From NCBI GenBank assembly GCA_031284905.1, contig JAITXI010000029.1, positions 1 to 33,226 of the forward strand: a stretch of 33,226 nt of DNA, in the 5' to 3' direction. This DNA is from Bacteroidales bacterium (GTDB taxonomy: Bacteria > Bacteroidota > Bacteroidia > Bacteroidales > ML635J-15). The position numbers and the translations under genes were made by a program. The notes under the pieces were generated by a model that was given only the letters and a program-made list of their open reading frames with translations, had not been told where the DNA came from and made no database searches. Below are positions 9,062-16,532 of this stretch, in pieces (the stretch's first letter is position 1; the number at the start of each line of letters is the position of its first letter).

Positions 9062-9307
9062 GGTATTATATTTTTTTATGCAAAAATAATGAAAATTAAA
9101 CAATTTTGAAAATTAAAATTTAATTTTTTTATGTACACGAAAGATTTTATAGGAAAATTGTGATTTTCAAAAAACATGTTATTTTTGTATTGTAAAAATA
9201 CTCATGTTAACAAGTATTCCATAGCACTATAAAATCTGAAATCTTATAATGAAAAGGAGCTTCAGGTTTCGTCATTTTTTATCTCACATTTATTAATCAC
9301 TAAACCA

Positions 9308-9844
9308 TTAATTTCTACAAATATTCGATTTTATCAATTCTTTGAGATTTTGTATTATCTCAAAATTATTTAATTCAATTCCTTCAAATACTTCTTTTAT
9401 ATCAGACGTTGTTAGTTCAAATAACTCATTATCAAGATTATATGATAATTCAAATTCTATATCATTATATTGGCAAATAAAATTGGCGAATACATCAGCT
9501 AAATCTCCAAGTGGCTGCATATCAATATTATTAGGCACAAACAATGCAGAAATTTCTGTTCCTTTTCCAAGTTCGGATTTTATTTCAAAATTTCCTCCTG
9601 TAAGTTCCGAATGATATTTTAATAACGCAATTCCCATTCCAATTTTTCGCTCTTTTCTTGATGAATAAAAAGTATTTGTAATTGAATTTAGAGTTTCTTC
9701 GTCAATTCCACAACCGTTATCAATTATTTTGATAGAAAAAATGTTTTTTTCAAAATTATCTTCAATAGAAATAATTATTTTCGTTGCTTTTGCACGAATT
9801 GAATTATGAAGAATGTCAATAAAATGTAAATCAATAGTTTTCAA
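9308..9844 (-). CDS. HATPase_c ATP-binding protein (hydrogenase-cassette type)
   Basis: This 178-residue GHKL-type ATPase domain is without a receiver, dimerisation or membrane part. The N box (DILHNSIRAKATKI), the G1 box (DNGCGI) and the G2 box (GMGIALLK, then GKGTEISALF) are all present. The last ~70 residues (PLGDLADVFANFI and on) match the small ATP-binding proteins that lie in electron-bifurcating [FeFe]-hydrogenase operons of anaerobes next to NuoE/NuoF-like subunits. Its start overlaps the end of the PHP gene by 14 bases, so the two are co-translated. The hydrogenase subunits themselves are absent; a 246-base gap and the DUF1015 gene follow. A kinase-like or anti-sigma-like role is possible, but not shown. 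Confidence 0.8.
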   Translation of the reverse strand: MKTIDLHFIDILHNSIRAKATKIIISIEDNFEKNIFSIKIIDNGCGIDEETLNSITNTFYSSRKERKIGMGIALLKYHSELTGGNFEIKSELGKGTEISALFVPNNIDMQPLGDLADVFANFICQYNDIEFELSYNLDNELFELTTSDIKEVFEGIELNNFEIIQNLKELIKSNICRN

Positions 9845-10562
9845 TATTTATTCCTTTCTTAATAGTTTTTTTTATATTTTCAAAATTAATTTCTTCGATT
9901 TCAAATTCATTAAAAACTTTACCTATATCTTGCACAAAATGAGCGTCAGAATCTGTAATATAGTTATATCCTTTAAACCAAGAAAACTTGTCAAAAAAAT
10001 TATTTTTGAAAGCGAATGGGCTTAATTCTAAAGCATCGAATTTTAAATCAGGAGGAATAAACCCTAATTGTGAGCTTAAACTAGTATCTTTTTTATCCAC
10101 GTGTGCAGGAATGAATATTCCGTTTAATTCTTCTACTTTTTTTTGAAGCTCGTTAATTGATAAATTTAATGAATTAATCAGTAGATAATCAATTTCATCA
10201 ATAATATTTTCTTCTTCATCAACTACAAATTGATAGCCAAATTTATCAGGATTATTTTTAAAAAAAATAACTTTTGATTCCAAAAACAATTGAAAATCTG
10301 AAAGAACATCAAAATTTGGCATAAAACATAGACAGTGCACTTCTTCACTTGTTGTTACTTCCGCACCACAAAGGACGAAAATATTTTCTTTTTCTGCAAT
10401 TTTTGATGTAACTACCGAATTTAAAGTTGAATTATGGTCTGTAATTCCTAATACATTAATTTTCAATTCCTTAGCTCTATTTACAATATTTATAGGGCTC
10501 ATTTCAATATCACCACACGGCGATAAAACCGTATGAATATGTAAATCTGCTTTGATTTTCAT
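9831..10562 (-). CDS. PHP-domain metal-dependent phosphoesterase
   Basis: The protein has 243 residues and a complete set of PHP metal ligands: H8 and H10 in DLHIHTVLSPCGD, D42 and H43 in GITDHN, E68 in CGAEVTT, H76, H154 in PAHVDKK, and D206 and H208 in DSDAHF. PHP proteins hydrolyse phosphoester bonds with two or three bound metals; substrates range from nucleotides and RNA to histidinol phosphate, so the substrate here is open. The gene lies between the DRTGG protein and the HATPase protein, overlapping the latter by 14 bases. The trio is known as accessory genes of bifurcating hydrogenase operons. A Cys-rich stretch (VHCLCF, about 75-80) is noticeable but short. Confidence 0.85.
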   Translation of the reverse strand: MKIKADLHIHTVLSPCGDIEMSPINIVNRAKELKINVLGITDHNSTLNSVVTSKIAEKENIFVLCGAEVTTSEEVHCLCFMPNFDVLSDFQLFLESKVIFFKNNPDKFGYQFVVDEEENIIDEIDYLLINSLNLSINELQKKVEELNGIFIPAHVDKKDTSLSSQLGFIPPDLKFDALELSPFAFKNNFFDKFSWFKGYNYITDSDAHFVQDIGKVFNEFEIEEINFENIKKTIKKGINIENY

Positions 10563-10578
10563 GATTTTTGACTCTTAA

Positions 10579-10625
10579 TCCGTAGCTTGCAACCTACGGA
10601 TAATAAAGTATCGCCCCTGCGGGAC
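10579..10625. repeat. REP-like pair of short G+C-rich palindromes
   Basis: TCCGTAG (10579-10585) pairs with CTACGGA (10594-10600) around an 8-base loop. Eleven bases on lies CCCTGCGGG (10615-10623), flanked by CG and ACTT. Such CGCCCCTGCGGGACTT-type palindromes are common intergenic repeats in Bacteroidota. It fills most of the 95-base gap between the DRTGG and PHP genes and could attenuate transcription or stabilise the upstream part of the message. Confidence 0.6.
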
Positions 10626-10657
10626 TTGGTGAAAATATTCATGGAAATCACTTTATA

Positions 10658-10987
10658 TTATTTAATTAATTTATATAATTTCCCCGCAACTTCAAAACAA
10701 GCGTCAGTTGTAGATAAAATACAAACTTCTTCATCTTTCGCAAAGTTTATAACATCTTCTTCTGGTTTTCCATTTGAAATAATGATTATCGCGGCTAAGT
10801 CTTTCAATGAAGCAATTCCTGCAACATTTTTGTGTGTTTGCATTGTAATCCAAATCTGTCCCGCTTTTGAATTTCCCATTACATCACTAAGCAAATCAGA
10901 CACATACGCATCATTTACTTCAATATCTTTTGTGTAATTTACTATTACTTGTAAATTTAATTTTTCTATAATTTCTGATAATTTCAT
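10658..10987 (-). CDS. Stand-alone DRTGG-domain protein
   Basis: This 109-residue protein is a single DRTGG-type domain: MKLSEIIEKLNLQVIVNYTK, then DAYVSDLLSDVMGNSKAGQIW, then DLAAIIIISNGKPEEDVINF, ending near ACFEVAGKLYKLIK. The fold is known as a linker domain in phosphotransacetylase-like and CBS proteins. Free-standing copies are found at the head of bifurcating hydrogenase operons, where they are often misnamed serine kinases. There is no kinase motif here. It is the first gene of a probable DRTGG-PHP-HATPase operon. A -7-like TAATTTTG (minus, 11106-11099) lies 112 bases upstream. Role unknown; the cassette context suggests regulation or assembly linked to redox metabolism. Confidence 0.78.
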   Translation of the reverse strand: MKLSEIIEKLNLQVIVNYTKDIEVNDAYVSDLLSDVMGNSKAGQIWITMQTHKNVAGIASLKDLAAIIIISNGKPEEDVINFAKDEEVCILSTTDACFEVAGKLYKLIK

Positions 10988-11335
10988 ATTTATTTTTATT
11001 TTTAGATTTATGGTAATATAGTATATTAGAAATTTAGTATTTTAGGTGAAGTTAAGAAAATAAAGAATTAAAAAGTAATATTTTTCCACAAAATTAATGA
11101 TTTTTTTTAGAATTAACAAATGATATTTTTAAATTCGCAAATTTAGTTCGACTCTATTCAAAACTGTAACAATTTGAATATTGCTTTGTTGTACTTCTTA
11201 TAAAATTAAATCAGTCTTTGTATTTTTAAAAATAATATTATTTACTAATTTGACAGCGTTTTGGTATTATTTCAAAAAAACAAATAAAAATGGCAAATTT
11301 TCACAAAGTCTAAAAACACAAACAATTGATTCAAG
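10988..11335. other. A+T-rich intergenic region upstream of the DRTGG gene
   Basis: I find no supported gene in these 348 bases. A minus-strand -7 candidate (TAATTTTG, 11106-11099) may serve the DRTGG operon. The right part (11255-11335) has a slightly less A+T-rich stretch (TTTGACAGCG, TGGCAAATTTTCACAAAG) directly abutting the palindromic element that begins at 11336; it may be flanking or older mobile-element sequence, but I cannot identify it. Confidence 0.35.
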
Positions 11336-11501
11336 CCCTAACTCCGCACATTTTAGGTAGTTAAATAATATAACTGAATGTAATACAGGTAATTAACAAA
11401 ATTATTTAAGTAACCTAATTAGGTTGTCTATAATTTTATTTAATCCGATGTATTACAAATAATTAGCTTTAGTAGTAAAGATGTTTTCTGACTATTATTT
11501 A
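11336..11501. repeat. Palindromic element, copy A (MITE-like)
   Basis: The left end CCCTAACTCCGC (11336-11347) can fold with TTTAGG (11352-11357). The centre is the perfect palindrome ACCTAATTAGGT (11413-11424), flanked symmetrically by TGTAATACA (11379-11387) and TGTATTACA (11449-11457). The segment 11352-11460 aligns without gaps to the reverse complement of the copy at the right window edge. By symmetry the right end should fall near 11501, at the stop codon of the EnvC-like gene, but the terminal repeat there is decayed. There is no transposase, so any movement would need one in trans. Confidence 0.75.
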
Positions 11502-12710
11502 TTTAGCTAACCACAAAGATGGATTTTGTGTATAAGAGCCATACCATATTTCAAAGTGTAACATGGTCTTATTTTCTGTTTTGTCGGTAACAATTTTCCC
11601 TAAAATTTGTTTTGAAGAAACTTTGCTTCCTTCGCTTACTTCAGCGCTTTCTAAATTTGTATAAACAGTGAAATATTCTCCATGTTTTATTAAAACTATT
11701 TTGTGCATTCCGGGTAGTGAAAAGACTTTTGTAACTTCTCCTTCAAAAATTGCCAAAGCATTACTTCCTTCTGTTGTCTGAATATCAATACCTTTGTTGT
11801 CGATTGTCACATTTTTTAAAACAGGATGAGGTTGTGACCCAAAATAACTTGTTATTATTCCTCTTTCTACCGGCCAGCCTAAATTTCCTTTATTATTTCC
11901 AAAATTTTTATTTATAGTTTTTTCAGCGGGCGTTAATTCTATTTCGCCTTTACTGTTTTTCGTTGCTTTTGCAGCTTCTTCTGCTATGAGTTTCTCAATT
12001 TGTTTGTTGAGTTTTTGCAATTGTTGCTGTTGTTCTTTTAATTTTTTTTCAAGGTCTTTTCCTTTATTTTGAAGATTTACTATGGTTTTTTGTTTTTCTT
12101 GCTGTTCATATTGTAAATCTTTTTTCGCTCCTTCCTGTTCTACAAGTAAAATCTCTTTTAATTCTTTTTCTGTTTTTGCTTTATTTTTACTTTCTTCCAA
12201 TAGTGGTTTTATAGATTTTATTGCTAATAATTGATGTTTTCTGATTAAAGATAATTGCTGTATGTATTTTAAACGTAAATAGCTTTGATTAACATCATTT
12301 GATGCAAGAAGAAACATTAAAGCGTGTTGTTTATTTTTGTTTTTCCAAGATGATTTTATTAAATTAGCGTAACTTACAGATAAATATTCTAAATCTTCTT
12401 CCATATAAGATATTACTAATTCATAATTAGCGATTCTCTCGTTGGTTAATTCTACTTCTTTGTTAATTTGTGAAATTAATTTTTTCCTATTATTAATTTT
12501 TTTATTTAGAATTGTTAATTTATTTATACTTTCTTTTTCTTTATTTTTTGTTGTATCTAATAATTTATTAGTGTATTCAATTTCATTAAGAGTTTTTTTC
12601 TTCTCATTTTCGAGATCTTTTTTTGATTGTGATTTTAAAGAAATACTAAGTCCGACGAAGACTGTAAGAAAAATTAATAATAGAATATTTTTTATCAAAT
12701 TATTTTTCAT
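11499..12710 (-). CDS. EnvC-like murein hydrolase activator with degenerate LytM domain
   Basis: This 403-residue protein has a signal peptide (about 1-27), a long coiled-coil region (about 29-110 and 165-245) and a C-terminal LytM/M23 domain (about 278-400). This is the EnvC/NlpD-type architecture that activates amidases at the division site. The LytM fold is kept (WPVERGIITSYFGSQPHPVL, then GIDIQTTEG, then LHFEIWYG), but the zinc ligands are mostly lost: N305 stands where the first His is expected, N352 replaces the His of YxHL, and M383 replaces the first His of HLHFE. Only D309 and H385 remain. It should therefore be non-catalytic and act as an activator. A TAATTTTG element (minus, 12738-12731) sits 20 bases before the ATG, giving a near-leaderless message. 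Confidence 0.85.
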   Translation of the reverse strand: MKNNLIKNILLLIFLTVFVGLSISLKSQSKKDLENEKKKTLNEIEYTNKLLDTTKNKEKESINKLTILNKKINNRKKLISQINKEVELTNERIANYELVISYMEEDLEYLSVSYANLIKSSWKNKNKQHALMFLLASNDVNQSYLRLKYIQQLSLIRKHQLLAIKSIKPLLEESKNKAKTEKELKEILLVEQEGAKKDLQYEQQEKQKTIVNLQNKGKDLEKKLKEQQQQLQKLNKQIEKLIAEEAAKATKNSKGEIELTPAEKTINKNFGNNKGNLGWPVERGIITSYFGSQPHPVLKNVTIDNKGIDIQTTEGSNALAIFEGEVTKVFSLPGMHKIVLIKHGEYFTVYTNLESAEVSEGSKVSSKQILGKIVTDKTENKTMLHFEIWYGSYTQNPSLWLAK

Positions 12711-12828
12711 TTGATATTTAATGTTTTTTACAAAATTATAATATTTTTTAATAATTTGATTAAATTTTTTTATATGTTAATTTAACTAATGATTTTTTTA
12801 AATTTCTTTGTATCTTTGAAGAGTGGTA

Positions 12829-13395
12829 TTATTCATATCCTGTCGTAAATTTATTTTTTCTTAAACCACTTTCAGTAAAATTAAGGTAGTGTTTTTTTAT
12901 ATTTTCAATAAAATCTAAAATATCTTCATTTTCTTTTATTCTACAAACGTCAAGAACTCCCATTTCATGTTTTTTATAATCAATATAACCAAGAATTACC
13001 GGAACATTAGTAGTTTTAGCAATTCTGGCAAAACCTTTTTTCCAATATTTAGTTTTTTTGCGAGTTCCTTCGGGAGTAATGACTAAAAGGAAATTCTCAT
13101 TAGTGTTAAATATTTCAATAGCAGTTTCTGTAATTCCGGTTTTTTTCCCACGGTCAACGGGTACTCCTCCAATTACTTTTAGAATTGGGCTAAGCGGCCA
13201 GAAAAAAATTTCTTTTTTAATCAAAATAATTGGCTTTAATCCAAAAGACATGAAATACAATTTCCCCCATACGAAATCAAAAATACTGGTATGAGGAGCC
13301 ATAATGATTATAGCTTTTCTTATGTTCGGAAATTCAGAACGTTTCCATCTCCAAATATTAAGTATTAATTTTGCAAATTTCTTCCACATATTCAA
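12829..13395 (-). CDS. PlsC-type 1-acyl-glycerol-3-phosphate acyltransferase family protein
   Basis: At 188 residues it is a short member of the LPLAT/PlsC family, which transfers acyl chains from acyl-ACP or acyl-CoA to lysophospholipids or related acceptors at the inner membrane. The catalytic HTSIFD (H35, D40) is intact. The acceptor-binding GGVPVDRGKK (about 76-85) and TPEGTRKK (107-114) motifs are also present. An amphipathic N-terminus (MWKKFAKLILNIWRW) probably docks it on the membrane. The start overlaps the end of the YigZ-family gene by 38 bases; Met3 (13389) is an alternative. The third gene of a tight permease-YigZ-PlsC operon. The exact acceptor is not predictable. Confidence 0.85.
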   Translation of the reverse strand: MNMWKKFAKLILNIWRWKRSEFPNIRKAIIIMAPHTSIFDFVWGKLYFMSFGLKPIILIKKEIFFWPLSPILKVIGGVPVDRGKKTGITETAIEIFNTNENFLLVITPEGTRKKTKYWKKGFARIAKTTNVPVILGYIDYKKHEMGVLDVCRIKENEDILDFIENIKKHYLNFTESGLRKNKFTTGYE

Positions 13396-13984
13396 TCTTT
13401 ATTTTATCGTTTTTTAAAAATTCCTGAAAAAAAATATTTTCAAGAGATTTGCGTACTTTAATTATAAACGAACAATTTGTTTCAAAATTTTGTTTTACTA
13501 TTTCTGCTTTAAAAAATTGTATAGTATTTTGTACAAAATTAAGTTTTTCGTAAGAAAATACAAGTGAAAAAAAGACATTAACTGTTTTTTCAACAATAGT
13601 AGCTTCGGACAGAGCTTGAAAGGTCGCAGATTTATAAGCGTTGATTAAACCGGGAATACCTAATTTTGTTCCTCCAAAATAGCGTATTACAACAACGAGA
13701 ATATTAGTTAAATTAGACGATCGTATTTGTCCAAAAACGGGAGTTCCGGAACTGTTTGCAGGTTCTCCATCATCACTGTAACGGAAAATTTTTTTTTCTA
13801 CACCTATTATAAAAGCATATACTAAATGTTTTGCATCAAAGTATGTTTTTTTTAATTCTGAAATTCTTTCTTTAACTTGTTGTTCATTTTCAACATTATA
13901 AGCAAAAGCATAAAATTTGCTACCTTTTTCCGAAAAAAATCCTTTACTTATACCTTCAATGGTTTTATAAGTATCGTTTTCCAT
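13358..13984 (-). CDS. YigZ/IMPACT family protein
   Basis: This 208-residue protein matches the UPF0029/IMPACT family over its N-terminal two thirds: FFSEKGSKFYAFA, then FDAKHLVYAF, then YSDDGEPANSSGTPV (about 69-83), then VVVIRYFGGTKLGIPGL (about 97-113). The remaining ~75 residues form the DUF1949-like ferredoxin-fold tail. In eukaryotes IMPACT binds the GCN1/ribosome stress pathway; the bacterial role is unsettled, although the fold suggests RNA or ribosome binding. The family motif usually has SGTAGxP where this protein has NSSGTP, a minor departure. The start lies only 1 base after the permease stop, and the 3' end overlaps the acyltransferase, so co-transcription is nearly certain. Confidence 0.87.
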   Translation of the reverse strand: MENDTYKTIEGISKGFFSEKGSKFYAFAYNVENEQQVKERISELKKTYFDAKHLVYAFIIGVEKKIFRYSDDGEPANSSGTPVFGQIRSSNLTNILVVVIRYFGGTKLGIPGLINAYKSATFQALSEATIVEKTVNVFFSLVFSYEKLNFVQNTIQFFKAEIVKQNFETNCSFIIKVRKSLENIFFQEFLKNDKIKIEYVEEICKINT

Positions 13985-13985
13985 G

Positions 13986-14861
13986 CTAACTAAAATTTAA
14001 AAGAATTAAAGTTATAACAGATAATGAAATTCCGATATAGTTTAATGCTGTTAGTCTTTCTTTAAAAAATATTTTTCCAATTAAAACGGAAATTGCCACA
14101 CAACTAATATTTACAATTCCGTAAATAATAGAATTATCGGTTATGTTAGCATTTAAAGTTCTTATAACGAAGTAAATGGAACCGAAATTTATAAGTCCCA
14201 AAATTGTGCCAAAAATTAAAGTTTCTTTTTTTAGATAATTTTTTAAAAGTTTTGGTTTTATAAAGGTATAAAAAAGTCCTGTAATAAAAGATACGCCGAA
14301 GGCGGTAGAAGTAAATTTTGCGGCAATAAAATTATCTTGGAGTTCCGGAAAAGTTTCTTTAGAAAATACTACCAAACTATCAACAGTTCCCATTCCTAGA
14401 AATAAAATGATTGGTAAAAAGATAAATATTTTTTTTGTTTTTTGTTTTTCTTTATTTGGTTTGTAGATACAAAAGAAAACGGCTATTATTGAAAAAATTA
14501 TTGAAATTATTTTTAATACAGAAATATTTTCATGAAACGCAAAGACTGAAAACAATATAGTAACAATCACAGACATTTTACTTGCAACGGTTGAAATTGA
14601 AATACCTATTTTATTTGTGGATAAACCTAAAATAAAAAAAGTAACGATAAATAATATTCCTATAAAAACTCCGGCGAAAAACCAATCTGAAAAAATGATT
14701 TCAGAAAGATTAAAACTTTTGGTGTAAATAAAACCTATTATAGTTGCAACTAAATAGTTAATTACTAGTGCATTAATCAAAGGAGTATTTGTTTTATCAA
14801 TAATTTTGAACATTATGAATAAACCGGAAACAGATAATATTGAAAGGATTAGCCAAAACAT
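13986..14861 (-). CDS. EamA/DMT superfamily permease
   Basis: This 291-residue integral membrane protein has about ten hydrophobic helices in two five-helix halves, as in EamA-type drug/metabolite transporters. The last helix of the first half is followed by the basic loop YKPNKEKQKTKKI near residue 135, and a new half begins IFIFLPIILFLGMG. The second half ends with IFFKERLTALNYIGISLSVI, a typical EamA ending. Such proteins move small metabolites or amino acids; the substrate here is unknown. It is the first gene of the permease-YigZ-PlsC operon and has the best-matched promoter in the window 40-70 bases upstream. Confidence 0.85.
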   Translation of the reverse strand: MFWLILSILSVSGLFIMFKIIDKTNTPLINALVINYLVATIIGFIYTKSFNLSEIIFSDWFFAGVFIGILFIVTFFILGLSTNKIGISISTVASKMSVIVTILFSVFAFHENISVLKIISIIFSIIAVFFCIYKPNKEKQKTKKIFIFLPIILFLGMGTVDSLVVFSKETFPELQDNFIAAKFTSTAFGVSFITGLFYTFIKPKLLKNYLKKETLIFGTILGLINFGSIYFVIRTLNANITDNSIIYGIVNISCVAISVLIGKIFFKERLTALNYIGISLSVITLILLNFS

Positions 14862-14900
14862 TTAAGTAGATATTAGTAGTGAGTAATTTATGTTTTTTTA

Positions 14901-14931
14901 CAAAATTAACATTATTTTCAAAATTAACAAA
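14901..14931 (-). promoter_or_regulatory. Promoter of the permease-YigZ-PlsC operon
   Basis: Minus strand TAATTTTG (14908-14901) with TTTG (14931-14928) 19 bases upstream matches the Bacteroidota -33/-7 promoter well. A second TAATTTTG (14926-14919) overlaps the spacer and could give an alternative start. Confidence 0.6.
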
Positions 14932-15040
14932 TTAGATTATTTGATATAAAATTTATTATTAGTTCGACCCACTTCGGAGGCGTTGTTGAGGAAATTTTTC
15001 TTTTTTATAAACAATTAATTCCTACGGAGTTTCTGTTCGT

Positions 15041-15084
15041 CCATTTTCCATTTTCAATTCTCCATTTTCAATTCGTCCCGTTCC
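15041..15084. repeat. Short tandem/dispersed repeat (CCATTTTCAATTC type)
   Basis: Two 14-base units, CCATTTTCAATTCT (15048-15061) and CCATTTTCAATTCG (15062-15075), follow a partial unit at 15041. The 27 bases 15058-15084 match the reverse complement of 27323-27349 with one difference, including the G+C-rich CGTCCCGTTCC end. It lies just past the dnaA stop and contains no gene. Confidence 0.7.
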
Positions 15085-15095
15085 CCTTGGTCTAT

Positions 15096-16532
15096 TTAAG
15101 AAATGAATTTTTTTTCGATTGTTTCAATATCTTTTTTAAATTGTTTGTCAGTTTCCATGTGATCTGTTATTTTTTTCTGAGCGTGAATAACAGTTGCATG
15201 ATCCTTATTACCTATAAGAAAACCTATTTCTTGAAGAGAAAGTTTTGTATATTTTTTAGCAAAATACATTATGATATGACGAGCTGTAACAACTTCTTTT
15301 TTTCTGGAATTGCCTTTAATAGCTTCCGGACTAATTATTAGATAGTTAGCGACATAATTAAAGATGTAATCAATCGTAATATTTTTTTCAGAATTTTTAA
15401 TAATTTTTTGAGTAATCTCTTTAGCAATATCAAGAGTGATTTTTTTGTGTTCAAGATTTGCAGTTGCTAAAATAGAATTTAAAACGCCAAGCATTTCACG
15501 AGGATTAGTTGCGTTAGCAGCAATAAATTCATAGATACTTTCTTCAAGTTCCATTTCATTGGTTAATCCATCTTTTTTAGCTTGTTGTTTGATTATTTCC
15601 AATCTGGTGTTATATTCAGGCTGACCAAGTTCGGCAGTAATTCCCCAACGGAAACGCGAAACTAATCGTTCGTCCAAACCTTCAATTTCTTTAAGATTTT
15701 TGTCGCAAGAAATAATAATTTGTTTTTGTTGAGTCTGTAATTGGTTAAAAATATGAAAGAAAGCTTCTTGAGTTTTATCTTTGGAAGATAAAAATTGAAT
15801 ATCATCCATTATTAAAACGTCAATTAATTGGAAGAAATTCATGAAATCATTTCTGCAATTGTTTTTGACATGGTCGGTAAAACTTGTTTCAAATTTTTTT
15901 GTGTCAAGATATAGAACATTTTTTGCAGGAAATATTTTTTTTGTTTGGTTACCGATAGCATGAAGGAGATGAGTTTTTCCGTATCCTGATTTTCCAAAAA
16001 TAAAGAATGGATTATAGGAATTATTCCCCGGAGATTGAGTAATAGCTAAACCAACACTTCTTCCAAGACGATTACATTCACCTTCGACAAGATTTTCAAA
16101 ATTCAAATTTGCATTCAGATAAGAATGGATTTGATATTTATCTAAACCCGGAATAATATAGGGATTTTTTGGTTTTGATTCATCAATAGGAATATTAATA
16201 GGACGGTTATTTTCAGTTTTAAAATTTTGAGGAACAGTAGTCTTTATAGATTGTCCGTTTTCGTTATTAATAATTTGTATAGAATATTCCAAACGAGTGA
16301 AAGGAGCAATAACAGAATTTAGAGTTTTCTCCATAATGTCACTGAATCGTTCTTCAATAAATTCATAATAGAAATGACTTGGGACTTCGATTGTTAAAGT
16401 GTAAATTCCTCGACCGTCTTGAATTAACGATATGGGAATGATTGGCTCAAACCATTGTTTATAACTGTTTTCATGAATATTATCTCTGAATTTTTCAAGA
16501 CATTTCCCCCAGACAATTTGTAAATCTTTCAT
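15096..16532 (-). CDS. dnaA: Chromosomal replication initiator DnaA
   Basis: This 478-residue protein has all four DnaA domains. Domain I (about 1-85, VWGKCLEKFRDNIHENSYKQ) mediates self- and helicase contacts, and a variable linker follows (about 90-130). The AAA+ domain has Walker A GKSGYGKTH (180-188) and Walker B VLIMDDIQFL (about 239-248). The C-terminal DNA-binding domain has the signature NKDHATVIHAQKKI (from about 442), where most bacteria have GGRDHTTVLHA. It opens the origin and loads the replisome. The coding strand changes direction immediately upstream of it, which supports an origin nearby. No TAnnTTTG element is obvious in front of the ATG, but a 9-base inverted repeat lies 92-124 bases upstream. 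Confidence 0.97.
   Translation of the reverse strand: MKDLQIVWGKCLEKFRDNIHENSYKQWFEPIIPISLIQDGRGIYTLTIEVPSHFYYEFIEERFSDIMEKTLNSVIAPFTRLEYSIQIINNENGQSIKTTVPQNFKTENNRPINIPIDESKPKNPYIIPGLDKYQIHSYLNANLNFENLVEGECNRLGRSVGLAITQSPGNNSYNPFFIFGKSGYGKTHLLHAIGNQTKKIFPAKNVLYLDTKKFETSFTDHVKNNCRNDFMNFFQLIDVLIMDDIQFLSSKDKTQEAFFHIFNQLQTQQKQIIISCDKNLKEIEGLDERLVSRFRWGITAELGQPEYNTRLEIIKQQAKKDGLTNEMELEESIYEFIAANATNPREMLGVLNSILATANLEHKKITLDIAKEITQKIIKNSEKNITIDYIFNYVANYLIISPEAIKGNSRKKEVVTARHIIMYFAKKYTKLSLQEIGFLIGNKDHATVIHAQKKITDHMETDKQFKKDIETIEKKFIS

Noticed and set aside
9062..9103. Fourteen-codon N-terminal extension of the DUF1015 protein
   Set aside because: A -7 promoter element lies within it and the family starts at the internal MAIVKPF.
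9197..9218. AATACT / AGTATT inverted repeat in the gap between the HATPase and DUF1015 genes
   Set aside because: Only 6 bases of A+T-rich stem, no T-run or promoter context; expected by chance.
10587..10937. Plus-strand open frame of 116 codons over the DRTGG gene
   Set aside because: It lies opposite a recognisable protein family and resembles nothing; a shadow frame.
11285..11301. Seventeen bases TAAAAATGGCAAATTTT that recur inverted at 25905-25921
   Set aside because: No further similarity around either copy, and the sequence is mostly A+T; treated as chance or too short to support a repeat.
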